Positions 18,501-26,453 are shown, numbered from the stretch's first letter. The stretch: 64,000 nucleotides of DNA from Fervidibacter sinensis (GCA_032161045.1 JAVHTH010000003.1); one strand, 5' to 3'. Notes: generated by a model from the letters alone, not told the origin. A program made the numbers and translations.

Positions 18501-19171
18501 CTAACTCGTGTTGCCCAACGGTGGCTGACCATTACATCTGAAACTTCTTGCGGGATTGGATCAGGGATGATACTCGCAAAACAGCGGGTAACAATCCAAC
18601 CGCTTTCCATGAGCATGCGCCACAAATTTTTGCGCCCGAAAAATCTGAGGTGACTGTCGTCCAAAATCCCTGTTGGTTCGTAATCCCAATTGCCACTCAG
18701 CAACTTGCGAATGACGGAGGCGTGCCCAAAGTGAGGGACACTCAAAACTAATACAGCGTCAGGAGCGATGACTTCATGCAACCGCTTCAGCACACGATGA
18801 GGTGCAATGAGGTGCTCCAAAACTTCACCGCAGATCACAGCATCAAAGTAGCCTTTAGGCAATTGTTGCCAAACAGAGTCGTCTTCAACATCACCGACGA
18901 TAACTCGTTCGTAGTGTTGAGCGGCGATGCGAGCCAGTTTGGGCGAAATTTCCACACCCCAAACTTCACAAGTTTGACGCTTCTTTAATTCACGCCCCGC
19001 TCCACCCATGCAGCAACCTATGTCTAAAATGCGAGATGCTGATTTGGGGATGAGGTCAAGCATGGTCATGTTGCAGACAGGCAAACGAGCATATTCCCGC
19101 TGATATTGGCTTACCTTTGCAGCGTAAACATCCGTTTTCGCACCCGAGCCGAAGCCGCCGTTTTGCTGCAT
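15554..19171 (-). CDS. Multidomain methyltransferase / two GT2 glycosyltransferases / TPR protein
   Basis: 1205 residues. Domains in order: SAM methyltransferase (about 1-235; ILDIGCCMGGAG at 48-59); GT2 glycosyltransferase 1 (about 254-475; VSVIVLNWNN, VDNGSTDGS, catalytic DSD at 341-343); GT2 glycosyltransferase 2 (about 540-720; LISLCMIVKDEADN, VDTGSTDET, DAD at 621-623, SunS-like); TPR repeats (about 740-1205). All three catalytic domains look intact. The start at 19171 is only 2 nt after the fliS stop, and its GGAGGTG site lies inside the last fliS codons, so the two are translationally coupled. Most likely role: glycosylation, and perhaps methylation of the glycan, on flagellin or another flagellar protein, with the TPR region binding the acceptor. 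Acceptor and sugars are inference. Confidence 0.88.
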   Translation of the reverse strand: MQQNGGFGSGAKTDVYAAKVSQYQREYARLPVCNMTMLDLIPKSASRILDIGCCMGGAGRELKKRQTCEVWGVEISPKLARIAAQHYERVIVGDVEDDSVWQQLPKGYFDAVICGEVLEHLIAPHRVLKRLHEVIAPDAVLVLSVPHFGHASVIRKLLSGNWDYEPTGILDDSHLRFFGRKNLWRMLMESGWIVTRCFASIIPDPIPQEVSDVMVSHRWATRVSLEESQIMGIALAARPMPPDIAKGNEPTDGLVSVIVLNWNNLPYLRQCVESVFAHTRPPFELIIVDNGSTDGSFRYLRELVSQYRNIKVVLNERNIGAPAGRNCGLAVAEGGFIVFLDSDTIVTEGWLERLLRWMEIDPTIGMIGPVSNFASGQQVQVNYRNLKEMHEFARKWSAQNCGSGLEMRALISFCVLMRRSVIDAIGGMDARFGLIMHEDIDHSLRARVAGFRCWLALDAFVHHYDNRTSGKLGVEKMMDAAWSRFAEKWNLPPEAEKFRPRIMLVPELFDTCRRPPYPKDLYEPIPDKSQLNVLDGRKLKPLISLCMIVKDEADNLPRCLESVKGIVDEIVIVDTGSTDETPQIAERYGAKIIRYEWTGSFSDARNESLKHATGEWILWLDADEALAEGKEKLRKFLEQETDYDGFILPMVSFVGHRSHREGHVHPAFRLFRNLKGIRFERNLHEQIAGSILKVKPNAKFGVLPVWIEHYGYLTPLVHRKQKVERNLELAKKDLQENPTDPFAWYNLGREYLRLNQWERAYYCFRRALFHHGDEFTPYLLRCLCDAVQCLMRLNRPQQALEFLREVQQLPVVTPDFWMLEGQVRFALNDWSGALRAFQKALQFQHQLPTNFDWTEGSTSYGAWHWMGLCYQKMGHLNEALKCFGTAIQLALARRRYYEPAINAFVRLVLPNCRSVEDLERTLLPFVPNGFSADPQLAVLIAKAALSSCPLPTCALEVAKALTERDEGQETMDEIDETERIFVKGKLALLEHRYAEAARMFAQVPLTAPEGAASWNLRVLAHALAGEWNEAFAACNGDQLWQVLLKRWREGNTANGNSLAIPPEFLPSLQENFRELLALLLQLQEFERYEQALDLLGWLVSDERERAMFLGKLYGQFGFWDMVLETLLPLAQDGGMDRESWRLLARACQHKGFYDEAAAILLRLIESDEHKDEALADYMALAGCYIAAGNRERAEAVIALAQQLSS

Positions 19172-19173
19172 TG

Positions 19174-19545
19174 TTAAGCACCTCCTTCATTGGCTTCCAC
19201 CTGCTCCCACAACTGGCGAAGTTGTTCCCAAATTTGCTTGGCGTCCTGCAGCGGTTCAACGGACTTGCGCAAGTTGGCGTGCAAAAGCCGTTCCCAAACA
19301 AAGGTGTAAAGGCGATGCAGATTGACGGCGATTTCTCCGCCCTTTTCCATATCCAACGAACTAATGAGTTCGGCGACAACTTTTTGGGCTTTTGTCAAGG
19401 CTTCGTTGGCGCGTTCAAAGTCCCGTTCTGTCAAGGCTTGTTCGGCTTCGTCCATAAGTTCGCTTCCACGCCGAAAAAGCAAACCAATTAACTGAACGGG
19501 CGTCGCCGTTTCAACCATTTGCTGCAAGTAAGGGTTGGTGACCAT
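19174..19545 (-). CDS. fliS: Flagellar export chaperone FliS
   Basis: 123 residues, close to the usual 120-135. The N-terminus NPYLQQMVETATPVQLI matches the FliS pattern (Y-x-V-x-TA-x-P-x-x-L-I), and the rest is a helical bundle with ERANEALTKAQKVV and the C-terminal NLRKSVEPLQDAKQIW. FliS binds the C-terminus of flagellin in the cytoplasm and keeps it unfolded until export. ATG 19545 has GGGGGAG 7 nt upstream. No other flagellar gene is in the window, so fliS and the glycosyltransferase form a detached late-flagellar unit controlled by the sigma-28 promoter at 19580. Confidence 0.88.
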   Translation of the reverse strand: MVTNPYLQQMVETATPVQLIGLLFRRGSELMDEAEQALTERDFERANEALTKAQKVVAELISSLDMEKGGEIAVNLHRLYTFVWERLLHANLRKSVEPLQDAKQIWEQLRQLWEQVEANEGGA

Positions 19546-19579
19546 GACAAACTCCCCCTTTCAGTCTCTGCCGAAACCG

Positions 19580-19607
19580 TTATCGGCAAAAGCGGACAGT
19601 GGTTTTA
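19580..19607 (-). promoter_or_regulatory. Sigma-28 (FliA/SigD) type promoter of fliS
   Basis: On the minus strand TAAA (19604-19607), a 16-bp spacer, then GCCGATAA (19580-19587). The -10 box is an exact 8/8 match to the flagellar sigma-28 consensus, and the spacer is within the 14-16 bp used by SigD. Transcription should start near 19573, about 28 nt before the fliS ATG. A 6-bp inverted repeat (TGCCGA / TCGGCA, 19569-19588) overlaps the -10 box. Confidence 0.8.
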
Positions 19608-19725
19608 GCGGTTGAAATTGGTTAGAGGTGCGAAGCAAGGGTTTTTCCAAGTGCGCATACCTGTCATGTCATGAGCGATGCGGGCATAATTTGCGCTGGA
19701 ACGAACGACCTAAGGAGGGACAGCG

Positions 19726-22431
19726 ATGAGGTGGCAATGGCTAAAGTGGACGGTAGCGACAGTTGCAGTGGTGTCAATCGTTTCGGTCGGAATGAAGCAA
19801 TTGAGTTGTCAAGCCACAAAACCGGTAAAACCAGCCACCAACCAACTCGTTTGGGTTTGGTGGGAGGCTGAGAAGCCTACAGTGACAAATTTCCCACCCG
19901 CTGAACGCAACCCGTTCGCTCCCCAAAACGAAAGGGAAGCAGCGGTTTTGTCGGAAGGGCGATGGATTGGCATAACGGGCAGATACGAGCAAACGCCGTT
20001 TTTGGAGTATGAAGTCACCGTCCCGCAAACTTCTGACTACCACTTTTTCGTCCGCAAGTTTTGGAAGCACGGTCCGTTTAGGTGGAAATTTGACGACCAA
20101 CCTTGGCAAGAAGTCCCGTTTGAAGTTTCGCTCCTTGACAGTGAGGAGTTGAGGACCTTCATCGTCGCCAACTGGATTTACGCAGGGCAAGTCCACTTGA
20201 CCGCCGGCAAGCACCGTTTGCGCATTGAACAAACGACCGCCGAAGGCGCTGCTGCTTACGATTGCTTTCTGCTCATCAACCGCCTTTGGATTCCGAAGGG
20301 AAAACTGAAGCCCGGTGAACGAACTCAAACTGCTGTTGTTGGTTGGTGTCCTTTTGACCCAGATGCCGACAATTTTTCACCTTCCCCCATTGACCTTCGT
20401 TCGCTCAACGAAAAATTCGCTGGCGAGAAAGGCTTCATAACTGTCAAGGGTGACCAGTTCGTTCACAGCAAGACGGGAGAACCCGTTCGCTTTTGGGGCG
20501 TGAATGCTGGTCCAGACATCGTTCGGTTGCCAAAACCGTTCGTTGACTATCTTGCCCGCCACTTGGCGAAGTTGGGCGTCAACATCGTCCGAGTTCACGG
20601 GAGTGTTTGGCGAAGCGAAAACATGCGCCAAGTTGATACCGATTACCTTGACAAGTTGTTCTACTTCATCGCTGCAATGAAGCGGCAAGGAATTTACACT
20701 GGTCTGTCCGTTTACTTCCCGCTTTGGCTTCGCTTGTCAGAGCAGCGAGACGGCTTTGCAGGTTACAAGGACCAGCACCCATTTGCGTTGTTGTTCTTCA
20801 ACCGAGACTTTCAGGAAATTTACAAGGGTTGGTGGCGAACACTCTTGACAACTCCAAACCCATACACGGGCGTGCCGCTGAAAGATGAACCCGCTGTCGC
20901 TTATGTGGAACTCGTCAATGAGGACAGTTACTTGTTCTGGACTTTCAACTACGATGCTGTTCCAGCACCGCAAATGGAGTTGCTTGAGCGTGAATTTGGC
21001 GAATGGCTTGAGCGCAAATACGGTTCCCTTGACAATGCTTTGAAAGCGTGGAATGGGCGAAAGCATCAGCGCGACGATTTCGCACAAAAGCGCGTTGGTT
21101 TTTTGCATCTTTGGGAAATCTTCAACCAGCGAGATAAGCGCTGTCAAGACACCGCTGAGTTTTTGGCGAAACATCAACGCGATTTCTTTGAAGCGACAGT
21201 AAAGTTCATCAAGGGCGAACTTGGCTACAAAGGTTTGGTCGTTTGCTCCAACTGGATCACCGCCGATGAACGGACACTCGGACCACTTGATAAGTGGAGC
21301 AACTTGGTCGGTGATTTTATGGATAGGCACGGTTACTTTGGAGGAACGCACAAAGGCGAACGGGCAGGATGGGCAATCAGCGTTGGCGACCTTTACAGCG
21401 ACCTTTCCGCTTTGACTTTACCTGCGAAAGACCCATCGTTCTCGTTGCCCGTGATGGACATTTGCTACAACAGCAAGCCGTCTATTATCAGCGAAATCAA
21501 CTGGACGCCACCGAACCGCTTCCGTGCCGAATTTCCCGTTTTATGCGCGGCTTACGGCGCATTGCAAGGCAGCGATGGCTTTTTCTTCTTCGCTTTGAGC
21601 GGACCGTTCTGGCAGCGAACTTTGAGCAAATTCGCAATTCAAACGCCGACGGTTATGGGGCAATTTCCTGCTTGTGCTTTGATTTACCGCAAGGGGTTGA
21701 TTAAGGTTGCTGATACGATTGTCAAGGTTGAAGCGAGGTTGGCAGACTTGTTCGCACTCAAAGGCGTTCCAGTCCGAGCGCCGATTAACCTTGACGAATT
21801 AAGGGCAAAGGATATCCCTGCTGGCGGAAGGGCAAAAACCGAACAAATCCAAGCCCTTGACCCGCTTGCGTTTTTCGTTGGTCGTGTGATATTGAACATC
21901 AGCGAACAAGGTGGCACATCTGAGATTGCGGACTTGTCCCGTTTCATTGACCGAGGCAAGCAAACGGTTGTAAGCGCAACGGGCGAGTTGGTCTGGGACT
22001 ATGGGCGCGGTGTTGTGTTGCTGAAAAGCCCGATGGCTCAAGGGGCAGTCGGGTTCTTGGGCAAAATTGGTCGCATTGAGTTGCCAGATGCAACAATTGA
22101 GTTCAACGGCGAGTATGGTTCGGTTCTCGTGGTGGCGATGGACGACAGACCAATCCGAACTTCGCGCAAAATTTTGGTTCAAGTCGTGACCGAAGAGCAA
22201 AACAACGGGTGGCAAGTTGAGCGACAAGGCGATTTGTTCCGAATCGTCCAATTAGGTTCAGCGCCTTTGTTGGTGCAGAATTTTTCTGGCACGCTTACCT
22301 TCAGACGACCCGACGCGGCGAGACTACGAGTTACTGCTCTTAACGCCAACGGCTATCCGCTCAAAGTGTTAGGCAGCGCAAAGCAAATTTCTCTCGCTCC
22401 TGATGTGCTCTACTACTTGGTTACGCAATGA
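19726..22431 (+). CDS. Large exported clan GH-A (GH5-like) glycosidase
   Basis: 901 residues; ATG 19726 has an excellent AAGGAGGG site about 7 nt upstream. Residues about 7-28 are a signal peptide, with a cysteine at 28 that could be lipidated. Residues about 40-190 form a beta-sandwich resembling a carbohydrate-binding domain (EYEVTVPQTSDYHFFVRKFW). Residues about 230-680 are a (beta/alpha)8 barrel: FWGVNAGPD, AYVELVNED with probable acid/base Glu399, and PSIISEINW with probable nucleophile Glu590. The remainder is beta-rich. Related enzymes in Armatimonadota and Planctomycetes are mostly uncharacterised, so substrate is open. Confidence 0.8.
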   Translation: MRWQWLKWTVATVAVVSIVSVGMKQLSCQATKPVKPATNQLVWVWWEAEKPTVTNFPPAERNPFAPQNEREAAVLSEGRWIGITGRYEQTPFLEYEVTVPQTSDYHFFVRKFWKHGPFRWKFDDQPWQEVPFEVSLLDSEELRTFIVANWIYAGQVHLTAGKHRLRIEQTTAEGAAAYDCFLLINRLWIPKGKLKPGERTQTAVVGWCPFDPDADNFSPSPIDLRSLNEKFAGEKGFITVKGDQFVHSKTGEPVRFWGVNAGPDIVRLPKPFVDYLARHLAKLGVNIVRVHGSVWRSENMRQVDTDYLDKLFYFIAAMKRQGIYTGLSVYFPLWLRLSEQRDGFAGYKDQHPFALLFFNRDFQEIYKGWWRTLLTTPNPYTGVPLKDEPAVAYVELVNEDSYLFWTFNYDAVPAPQMELLEREFGEWLERKYGSLDNALKAWNGRKHQRDDFAQKRVGFLHLWEIFNQRDKRCQDTAEFLAKHQRDFFEATVKFIKGELGYKGLVVCSNWITADERTLGPLDKWSNLVGDFMDRHGYFGGTHKGERAGWAISVGDLYSDLSALTLPAKDPSFSLPVMDICYNSKPSIISEINWTPPNRFRAEFPVLCAAYGALQGSDGFFFFALSGPFWQRTLSKFAIQTPTVMGQFPACALIYRKGLIKVADTIVKVEARLADLFALKGVPVRAPINLDELRAKDIPAGGRAKTEQIQALDPLAFFVGRVILNISEQGGTSEIADLSRFIDRGKQTVVSATGELVWDYGRGVVLLKSPMAQGAVGFLGKIGRIELPDATIEFNGEYGSVLVVAMDDRPIRTSRKILVQVVTEEQNNGWQVERQGDLFRIVQLGSAPLLVQNFSGTLTFRRPDAARLRVTALNANGYPLKVLGSAKQISLAPDVLYYLVTQ

Positions 22432-22534
22432 CGGCGAATATGGGCAGTGGCTGAACGCGTAACGGCGGTTGCATAATTTTAGTGAAGGCGAAAGGACACA
22501 TATGAAATTCACACGAACAAGGGGAGTGAGGACT

Positions 22535-23482
22535 ATGCGGAGATTGACACTGCTGTGCATTCTCGTTGGTGGGCTAATTCTCTCGTTAATCGCTTTGCCG
22601 ACCACTCATGCTCAAAGGAAGCGATGGCACATTGCTATTGTGCCTAAAGCCTTAACGGGTGAGTATTGGGTCAGGTGTAAGAAGGGCGCTGAAGCGGCAG
22701 CGAGGGATTTTGGTGTCAGGCTGACCTTCGTTGGACCTTCCGCTGAAACTGAGGTTGACAAACAGATTGACATTATTGAAAACCTGCTCACTCGCGGCGT
22801 TGATGCCCTTGGAATTTCTCCATGCGACGGGAAGGCTTTAGTTCCCGTTATTGAAAAGGCTGTCAGCAAAGGTATTCCTGTTGTAACCGTTGATTCCGAT
22901 GCGAAAACGAACAAACGCCTTGCTTACATTGGGACGAACAACGAAAAGGCAGGAGAACTTGCCGGGCAGGAGTTGGCAAAGTTGATAGGTGGCAAAGGCA
23001 AAGTTCTCATCATTCAAGGTGTGCCCGGGGCGGAGAACTTGATGCAACGAGTTAAGGGATTCAAGCGAGCGATTGCGAAATTCCCTCAAATCAAAATCGT
23101 TTCCGAGCAAGCATGCCAGAGCGACTTGACGAGAGCGCTTGAGATTACTGAAAACGCATTGAGGGCGCACACTGACCTTGCAGGCATTTTTGGGGTCAAC
23201 GCCTACGGTGCTCCCGGAGCGGCTCAAGCAGTTAAAGAAGCGGGCAAAACGGGCAAAGTTAAAATTGTTGGCTTTGACGCCATCCCAACCACATTGCGAT
23301 ATTGCGCTGAAGGTGTAGTTCAAGCCATTATTGAGCAACGACCTTACAGGATGGGTTACCTCGCTGTCCGATATCTTAAGGAAGCGCTTGAAGGCAAAAA
23401 AATCCCACGCATGGTTGATACGGGCGTGGACATAATTACGCCCCCACAGGCGAAAAAGATGTTGTTGGCAAGTCCAAAGTAA
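22535..23482 (+). CDS. Sugar ABC transporter substrate-binding protein (RbsB-like)
   Basis: 315 residues from ATG 22535, chosen because it begins a canonical signal peptide (MRRLTLLCILVGG, cut near THAQ) behind GGGGAG; an in-frame ATG at 22502 with AAAGGA is possible but would give a long basic leader. The mature part is a type I periplasmic sugar-binding fold: VPKALTGEYWVRCKKGAE, VDALGISPCD, VVTVDSDA, YIGTNNEKAG, KVKIVGFDA. It is related to ribose/D-allose/xylose binding proteins. No permease or ATPase gene lies nearby, so partner components must be elsewhere, or it serves as a sensor. Confidence 0.88.
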   Translation: MRRLTLLCILVGGLILSLIALPTTHAQRKRWHIAIVPKALTGEYWVRCKKGAEAAARDFGVRLTFVGPSAETEVDKQIDIIENLLTRGVDALGISPCDGKALVPVIEKAVSKGIPVVTVDSDAKTNKRLAYIGTNNEKAGELAGQELAKLIGGKGKVLIIQGVPGAENLMQRVKGFKRAIAKFPQIKIVSEQACQSDLTRALEITENALRAHTDLAGIFGVNAYGAPGAAQAVKEAGKTGKVKIVGFDAIPTTLRYCAEGVVQAIIEQRPYRMGYLAVRYLKEALEGKKIPRMVDTGVDIITPPQAKKMLLASPK

Positions 23483-23489
23483 AAGTCGT

Positions 23490-23506
23490 CGCTTAGTCGT
23501 TAAGCG
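23490..23506. terminator. Hairpin between convergent genes
   Basis: CGCTTA-GTCGT-TAAGCG, a perfect 6-bp stem and 5-nt loop, lies between the convergent sugar-binding protein and pseudopilin genes and overlaps the pseudopilin TAA stop. There is no T-run, so it is at best a weak bidirectional terminator or an mRNA 3' end stabiliser. Confidence 0.4.
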
Positions 23507-24356
23507 GGTTGCAGATGAATCGCAGGAAGCCGCCTATGTCAATGGGTTGAAACTTCGCGTGTCCGTCCATGTATGTAACTGGTGTCCCGCCCGTAGCCCG
23601 ACCGGCAGTCACATCGGCATCAGTCGCTCCATAGTGAGCGCCCCACGAGTTACAGAAGAGCAACATGTCTTCAGCGGGCTTGGTGATGCTCGCTTGGGAA
23701 GCACCGCAAGCGCTCCATCCCACGGAACTCGTTTGCACGCCTTGAGGGCAAACAACTCCTGAAACCAAGCCGAAAATCACCGCCGCTAACTCTGCACCGC
23801 CAGAGTAAGTCGGGACATTTCCGGGTCTGCCAAACCCATCATAGCAACGATAGCCATACGAACCTGCGTAATCTTCGCACAGATGACCACTTGAATTTCG
23901 CATCACTGGGATGCGTAGCGTTGGGCAGTTGAAAAGTTGCTCGTTTTTGATGTAAGGAGCAAGGACATCAACGATGACTGGCGCTTGTCCCAAAGGTTGA
24001 TTGCAAACTCCGCCTCCGGGAACAGCAAGGATTCCGCCCCAAGAGAAGTGGGAGAGGTCACTTGGAGAGTCAAATTCCTGAAGCGAAACGGGATAGCGCT
24101 CATCGTAGTCTTGCACATACTGCATGACTGCAAGACCTTGCTGCTTCATGTTGGAGATGCAACTTGTAAGCCGTGCCTTTTCGCGAACTTTTGAAAACAC
24201 AGGGAACAAAATCGCCGCGAGAATCGCAATGATGGCAATCACCACGAGCAACTCAATGAGGGTGAAACCACGATTTTGGTGGTAGAGCGATTTGCCGAAA
24301 GTGCGTGGACTAAAATGTCCACACTCCACTCCTCTTGCCAACCGCGTCCACATCAT
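23493..24356 (-). CDS. Pseudopilin-like secreted protein (prepilin N-terminal methylation type)
   Basis: 287 residues, ATG 24356 with GGGGAGG about 10 nt upstream. The type III/IV signal RGFTLIELLVVIAIIAILAA (cleavage after Gly31) has the conserved Glu at +5. It is followed by FPVFSKVREKARLTSC, a junction common in the large pseudopilin families of Armatimonadota and Planctomycetes, and by a beta-rich Gly/Cys-containing domain ending YMDGHAKF. It is probably an extracellular pilus-like or surface subunit. The leader of 31 residues is unusually long. A strong promoter and a 5' hairpin precede it, suggesting high expression. Confidence 0.88.
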   Translation of the reverse strand: MMWTRLARGVECGHFSPRTFGKSLYHQNRGFTLIELLVVIAIIAILAAILFPVFSKVREKARLTSCISNMKQQGLAVMQYVQDYDERYPVSLQEFDSPSDLSHFSWGGILAVPGGGVCNQPLGQAPVIVDVLAPYIKNEQLFNCPTLRIPVMRNSSGHLCEDYAGSYGYRCYDGFGRPGNVPTYSGGAELAAVIFGLVSGVVCPQGVQTSSVGWSACGASQASITKPAEDMLLFCNSWGAHYGATDADVTAGRATGGTPVTYMDGHAKFQPIDIGGFLRFICNPLND

Positions 24357-24386
24357 CCCTTTATCGCCTCCCCTCTTGTTAATCTC

Positions 24387-24404
24387 CGCCGCTTTTCAGC
24401 GGCG
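24387..24404 (-). promoter_or_regulatory. 5'-terminal mRNA hairpin before the pseudopilin gene
   Basis: CGCCGC-TGAAAA-GCGGCG (minus strand), a 6-bp all-GC stem. Given the promoter at 24412-24440, transcription should begin at about 24405, so the hairpin forms the very 5' end of the mRNA. Such 5' stem-loops protect abundant transcripts from decay. Confidence 0.6.
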
Positions 24405-24411
24405 CTTGATA

Positions 24412-24440
24412 AAGATAACATCGCCATAGCCTCTTGTCAA
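24412..24440 (-). promoter_or_regulatory. Sigma-70-type promoter of the pseudopilin gene
   Basis: Minus strand: perfect -35 TTGACA (24435-24440), 17-bp spacer, -10 TATCTT (24412-24417). One of the best housekeeping promoters in the window. The predicted start site is about 50 nt upstream of ATG 24356. Confidence 0.75.
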
Positions 24441-24491
24441 GGGAAATATCAAGCGAAAGTCAAAGCGGGATTTTGCAGAAGGCACGAAAGT

Positions 24492-26033
24492 CTACCCCAG
24501 CGATCTCCTAATTTGCCCTGCCTCAACGATGTAGTGTTTCAGCCGTTTCTCGTCCCCACCGCGCCGCCAAAGGTGGTAGATGCTTGAGACCAAGTTGCGG
24601 TGCAGGTAATGGTCAGTTTCTTTGGGACCAAATTCCAATCCGAAGAAGCGTTGGCACAACTCAATGTCTTCGCGGATTTTCAGCCATAGAGGTGACTCTT
24701 GTTCCAGCAAGTTCAAGTTTTCCCAACATAGGAACCCACCCGCTTGTTGCAGGTCAAGTTTCAAGTTACGGTAGTAGCGGAACAATGTGTCAAGTAAGCC
24801 CTCTCTCTCCGCCTGCAACAATCCTCGCCCTACACCTAAGAACTCCGGCGGTATGCCAAGCGAATACAACGCTGCTGTGAACGGGATGGCACGGGGAAGA
24901 ACTTTCCCTCTAAGCCCCCTCGGGTAACCGAACAGACCGATGTGAAGCATTCTTTCCCTTCGGCGTGGGACCAACGCTGCCAGTTCGTTAATTAACTCCG
25001 CTATCCCTTCCACAACTTCCTGATAGCACTGGGTGAAAATTTGGATGAGGCGCTTTAACCTTTCTTTGTCTCCTTCCTGCCAGCGCGGCTTCTTGCCCCA
25101 GCGAAATCGCAAAGACAAGTTCAAGTCGCGAACGGCTCTCTCAACAGCATCTTTAGGGTAGTCGTATCTGAACGCTGATTGGATTGTTACAGTTCTCACG
25201 CCTTCATATTCGGTCAAAAATTGGTCTACTGTGAGCGGTGAGAGACCACCGCGAAATGGTAGACTTCCAACGCCAATGATGGGGTAGACAGGGATACCAG
25301 TCTCTTCCTCAAAGTCGGCGAATTCGCACAAGGCGCCTTTTGCTGCCAAAACTGCAGTTACAATCCCGCTGTTCAATGCTGGGTCGGAACGGGCTATGAA
25401 GGCACGAAGGTATGGAGGTTCGTCCCCGAACTTTTCCCTGTGCTGTTTGAGGTAATCGTCCAGCAAGGTCTTCGCGTTCGTGAGCAACTCTGGAGTTTCA
25501 ATCAGCGGAATGACATGCAACCGGTAGAGTGGGCGACCGTTTCCAAACATTTGTCGCTCCAAATTAGCAGCCTGTTCAAAACTCTCTTGCAAGTAAATCA
25601 ACTTCCACGCTTCATCGCACATCGGCAAAATCACTTCAAACAACGGGGGTGTGAACATGTTCAAATCACGGGCAAGTTCTTCTGCGGTCAGAATGCTCAT
25701 GTATGCTCTTGCCAATCTGTAGCCACGCTCAAGCCAAATGTTGGGCAAGCGGAAAGTCAAGAAAACATCCCGCCCCAATTGACGCTGGAGGAAAAAATTG
25801 AAGTGTTCGCTGTAAAGCCTGTCAACAACGGCTTCGTCAACGAACTTGCCTTCCCAGTCCCACATGTATTCTTCGCAGCCCAGTTCGGAAAAGTCCAAAA
25901 AGCATTCATAGACCTCGTCATAGGAACTTATGAAGGCATCGCCGTTGGTCTTCCAATAAGGGGGTGAAGCGTTATCGGGGTGTTGTGTCGCCATAGTTGC
26001 GGGAATTCTGCGCTCAGGAATGTAGCCTCCCAT
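24492..26033 (-). CDS. ppcA: Phosphoenolpyruvate carboxylase, archaeal type
   Basis: 513 residues from ATG 26033 (GGGAG 6 nt upstream), half the length of the bacterial enzyme and typical of the archaeal-type family. The hallmark N-terminus IPATMATQHPDN is present, with LPNIWLERGYRLARAY, RAFIARSDPALNSG, the barrel segment SAFRYDYPKDAVERAV and the C-terminal HLWRRGGDEKRLKHYIVEAG. It forms oxaloacetate from PEP and bicarbonate in the cytoplasm (anaplerosis). It is 46 bp downstream of rpoZ and probably co-transcribed with it. This form is uncommon in bacteria and suggests lateral acquisition in the lineage. Confidence 0.93.
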   Translation of the reverse strand: MGGYIPERRIPATMATQHPDNASPPYWKTNGDAFISSYDEVYECFLDFSELGCEEYMWDWEGKFVDEAVVDRLYSEHFNFFLQRQLGRDVFLTFRLPNIWLERGYRLARAYMSILTAEELARDLNMFTPPLFEVILPMCDEAWKLIYLQESFEQAANLERQMFGNGRPLYRLHVIPLIETPELLTNAKTLLDDYLKQHREKFGDEPPYLRAFIARSDPALNSGIVTAVLAAKGALCEFADFEEETGIPVYPIIGVGSLPFRGGLSPLTVDQFLTEYEGVRTVTIQSAFRYDYPKDAVERAVRDLNLSLRFRWGKKPRWQEGDKERLKRLIQIFTQCYQEVVEGIAELINELAALVPRRRERMLHIGLFGYPRGLRGKVLPRAIPFTAALYSLGIPPEFLGVGRGLLQAEREGLLDTLFRYYRNLKLDLQQAGGFLCWENLNLLEQESPLWLKIREDIELCQRFFGLEFGPKETDHYLHRNLVSSIYHLWRRGGDEKRLKHYIVEAGQIRRSLG

Positions 26034-26079
26034 CTCGCTCTCCCTTGACTTTTCGTGTTTTCGCAAGTTTCACCCAATT

Positions 26080-26379
26080 TTACGGGCGATAAGGGAATAT
26101 GTCCGTTTCCTCAGGTTTACCTTGCAATGCCCTCAAGAAGCGTTCGTCTGTCACGCGAAGTTGGTATCTTCCCTCGCTCACTTCCCTCAGGGCGCGAGTA
26201 ACAGGGTTTTCATCAATGCGATCACGATCAGGGCTTTCCACAATTTGCCGAGCACGCTCCGAAACTGCCAAGACAAGTAGAAACTTGCTCCTCATCCCTT
26301 CCGGCAATTTGTTGAGTTGATACTGCAAATCGTTCAGGAGCACGGATTCAGGGACGGCAAGTTCCCGCTCTTGTTCCAT
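26080..26379 (-). CDS. rpoZ: RNA polymerase omega subunit
   Basis: 99 residues, ATG 26379 with GGAGGTG about 10 nt upstream. The segment SKFLLVLAVSERARQIVES, then NPVTRALREVSEGRYQL, follows the omega pattern (K-F-x-L-V-x-x-A-x-x-R-A-R-Q, then N-x-P-V-x-x-A-L-x-E-x-x-x-G-x). Residues 1-25 and 80-99 are lineage-specific. Omega helps assemble beta-prime into core RNA polymerase. It has its own promoter (26454-26482) and probably drives the PEP carboxylase gene as well. Confidence 0.82.
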   Translation of the reverse strand: MEQERELAVPESVLLNDLQYQLNKLPEGMRSKFLLVLAVSERARQIVESPDRDRIDENPVTRALREVSEGRYQLRVTDERFLRALQGKPEETDIFPYRP

Positions 26380-26453
26380 AACTGGAAGGCACCTCCAAAA
26401 CGGTTTGGTTTGCTATGAAGTCAAGTTCAACCCCCAAATTTTTCGTCCGCAAC

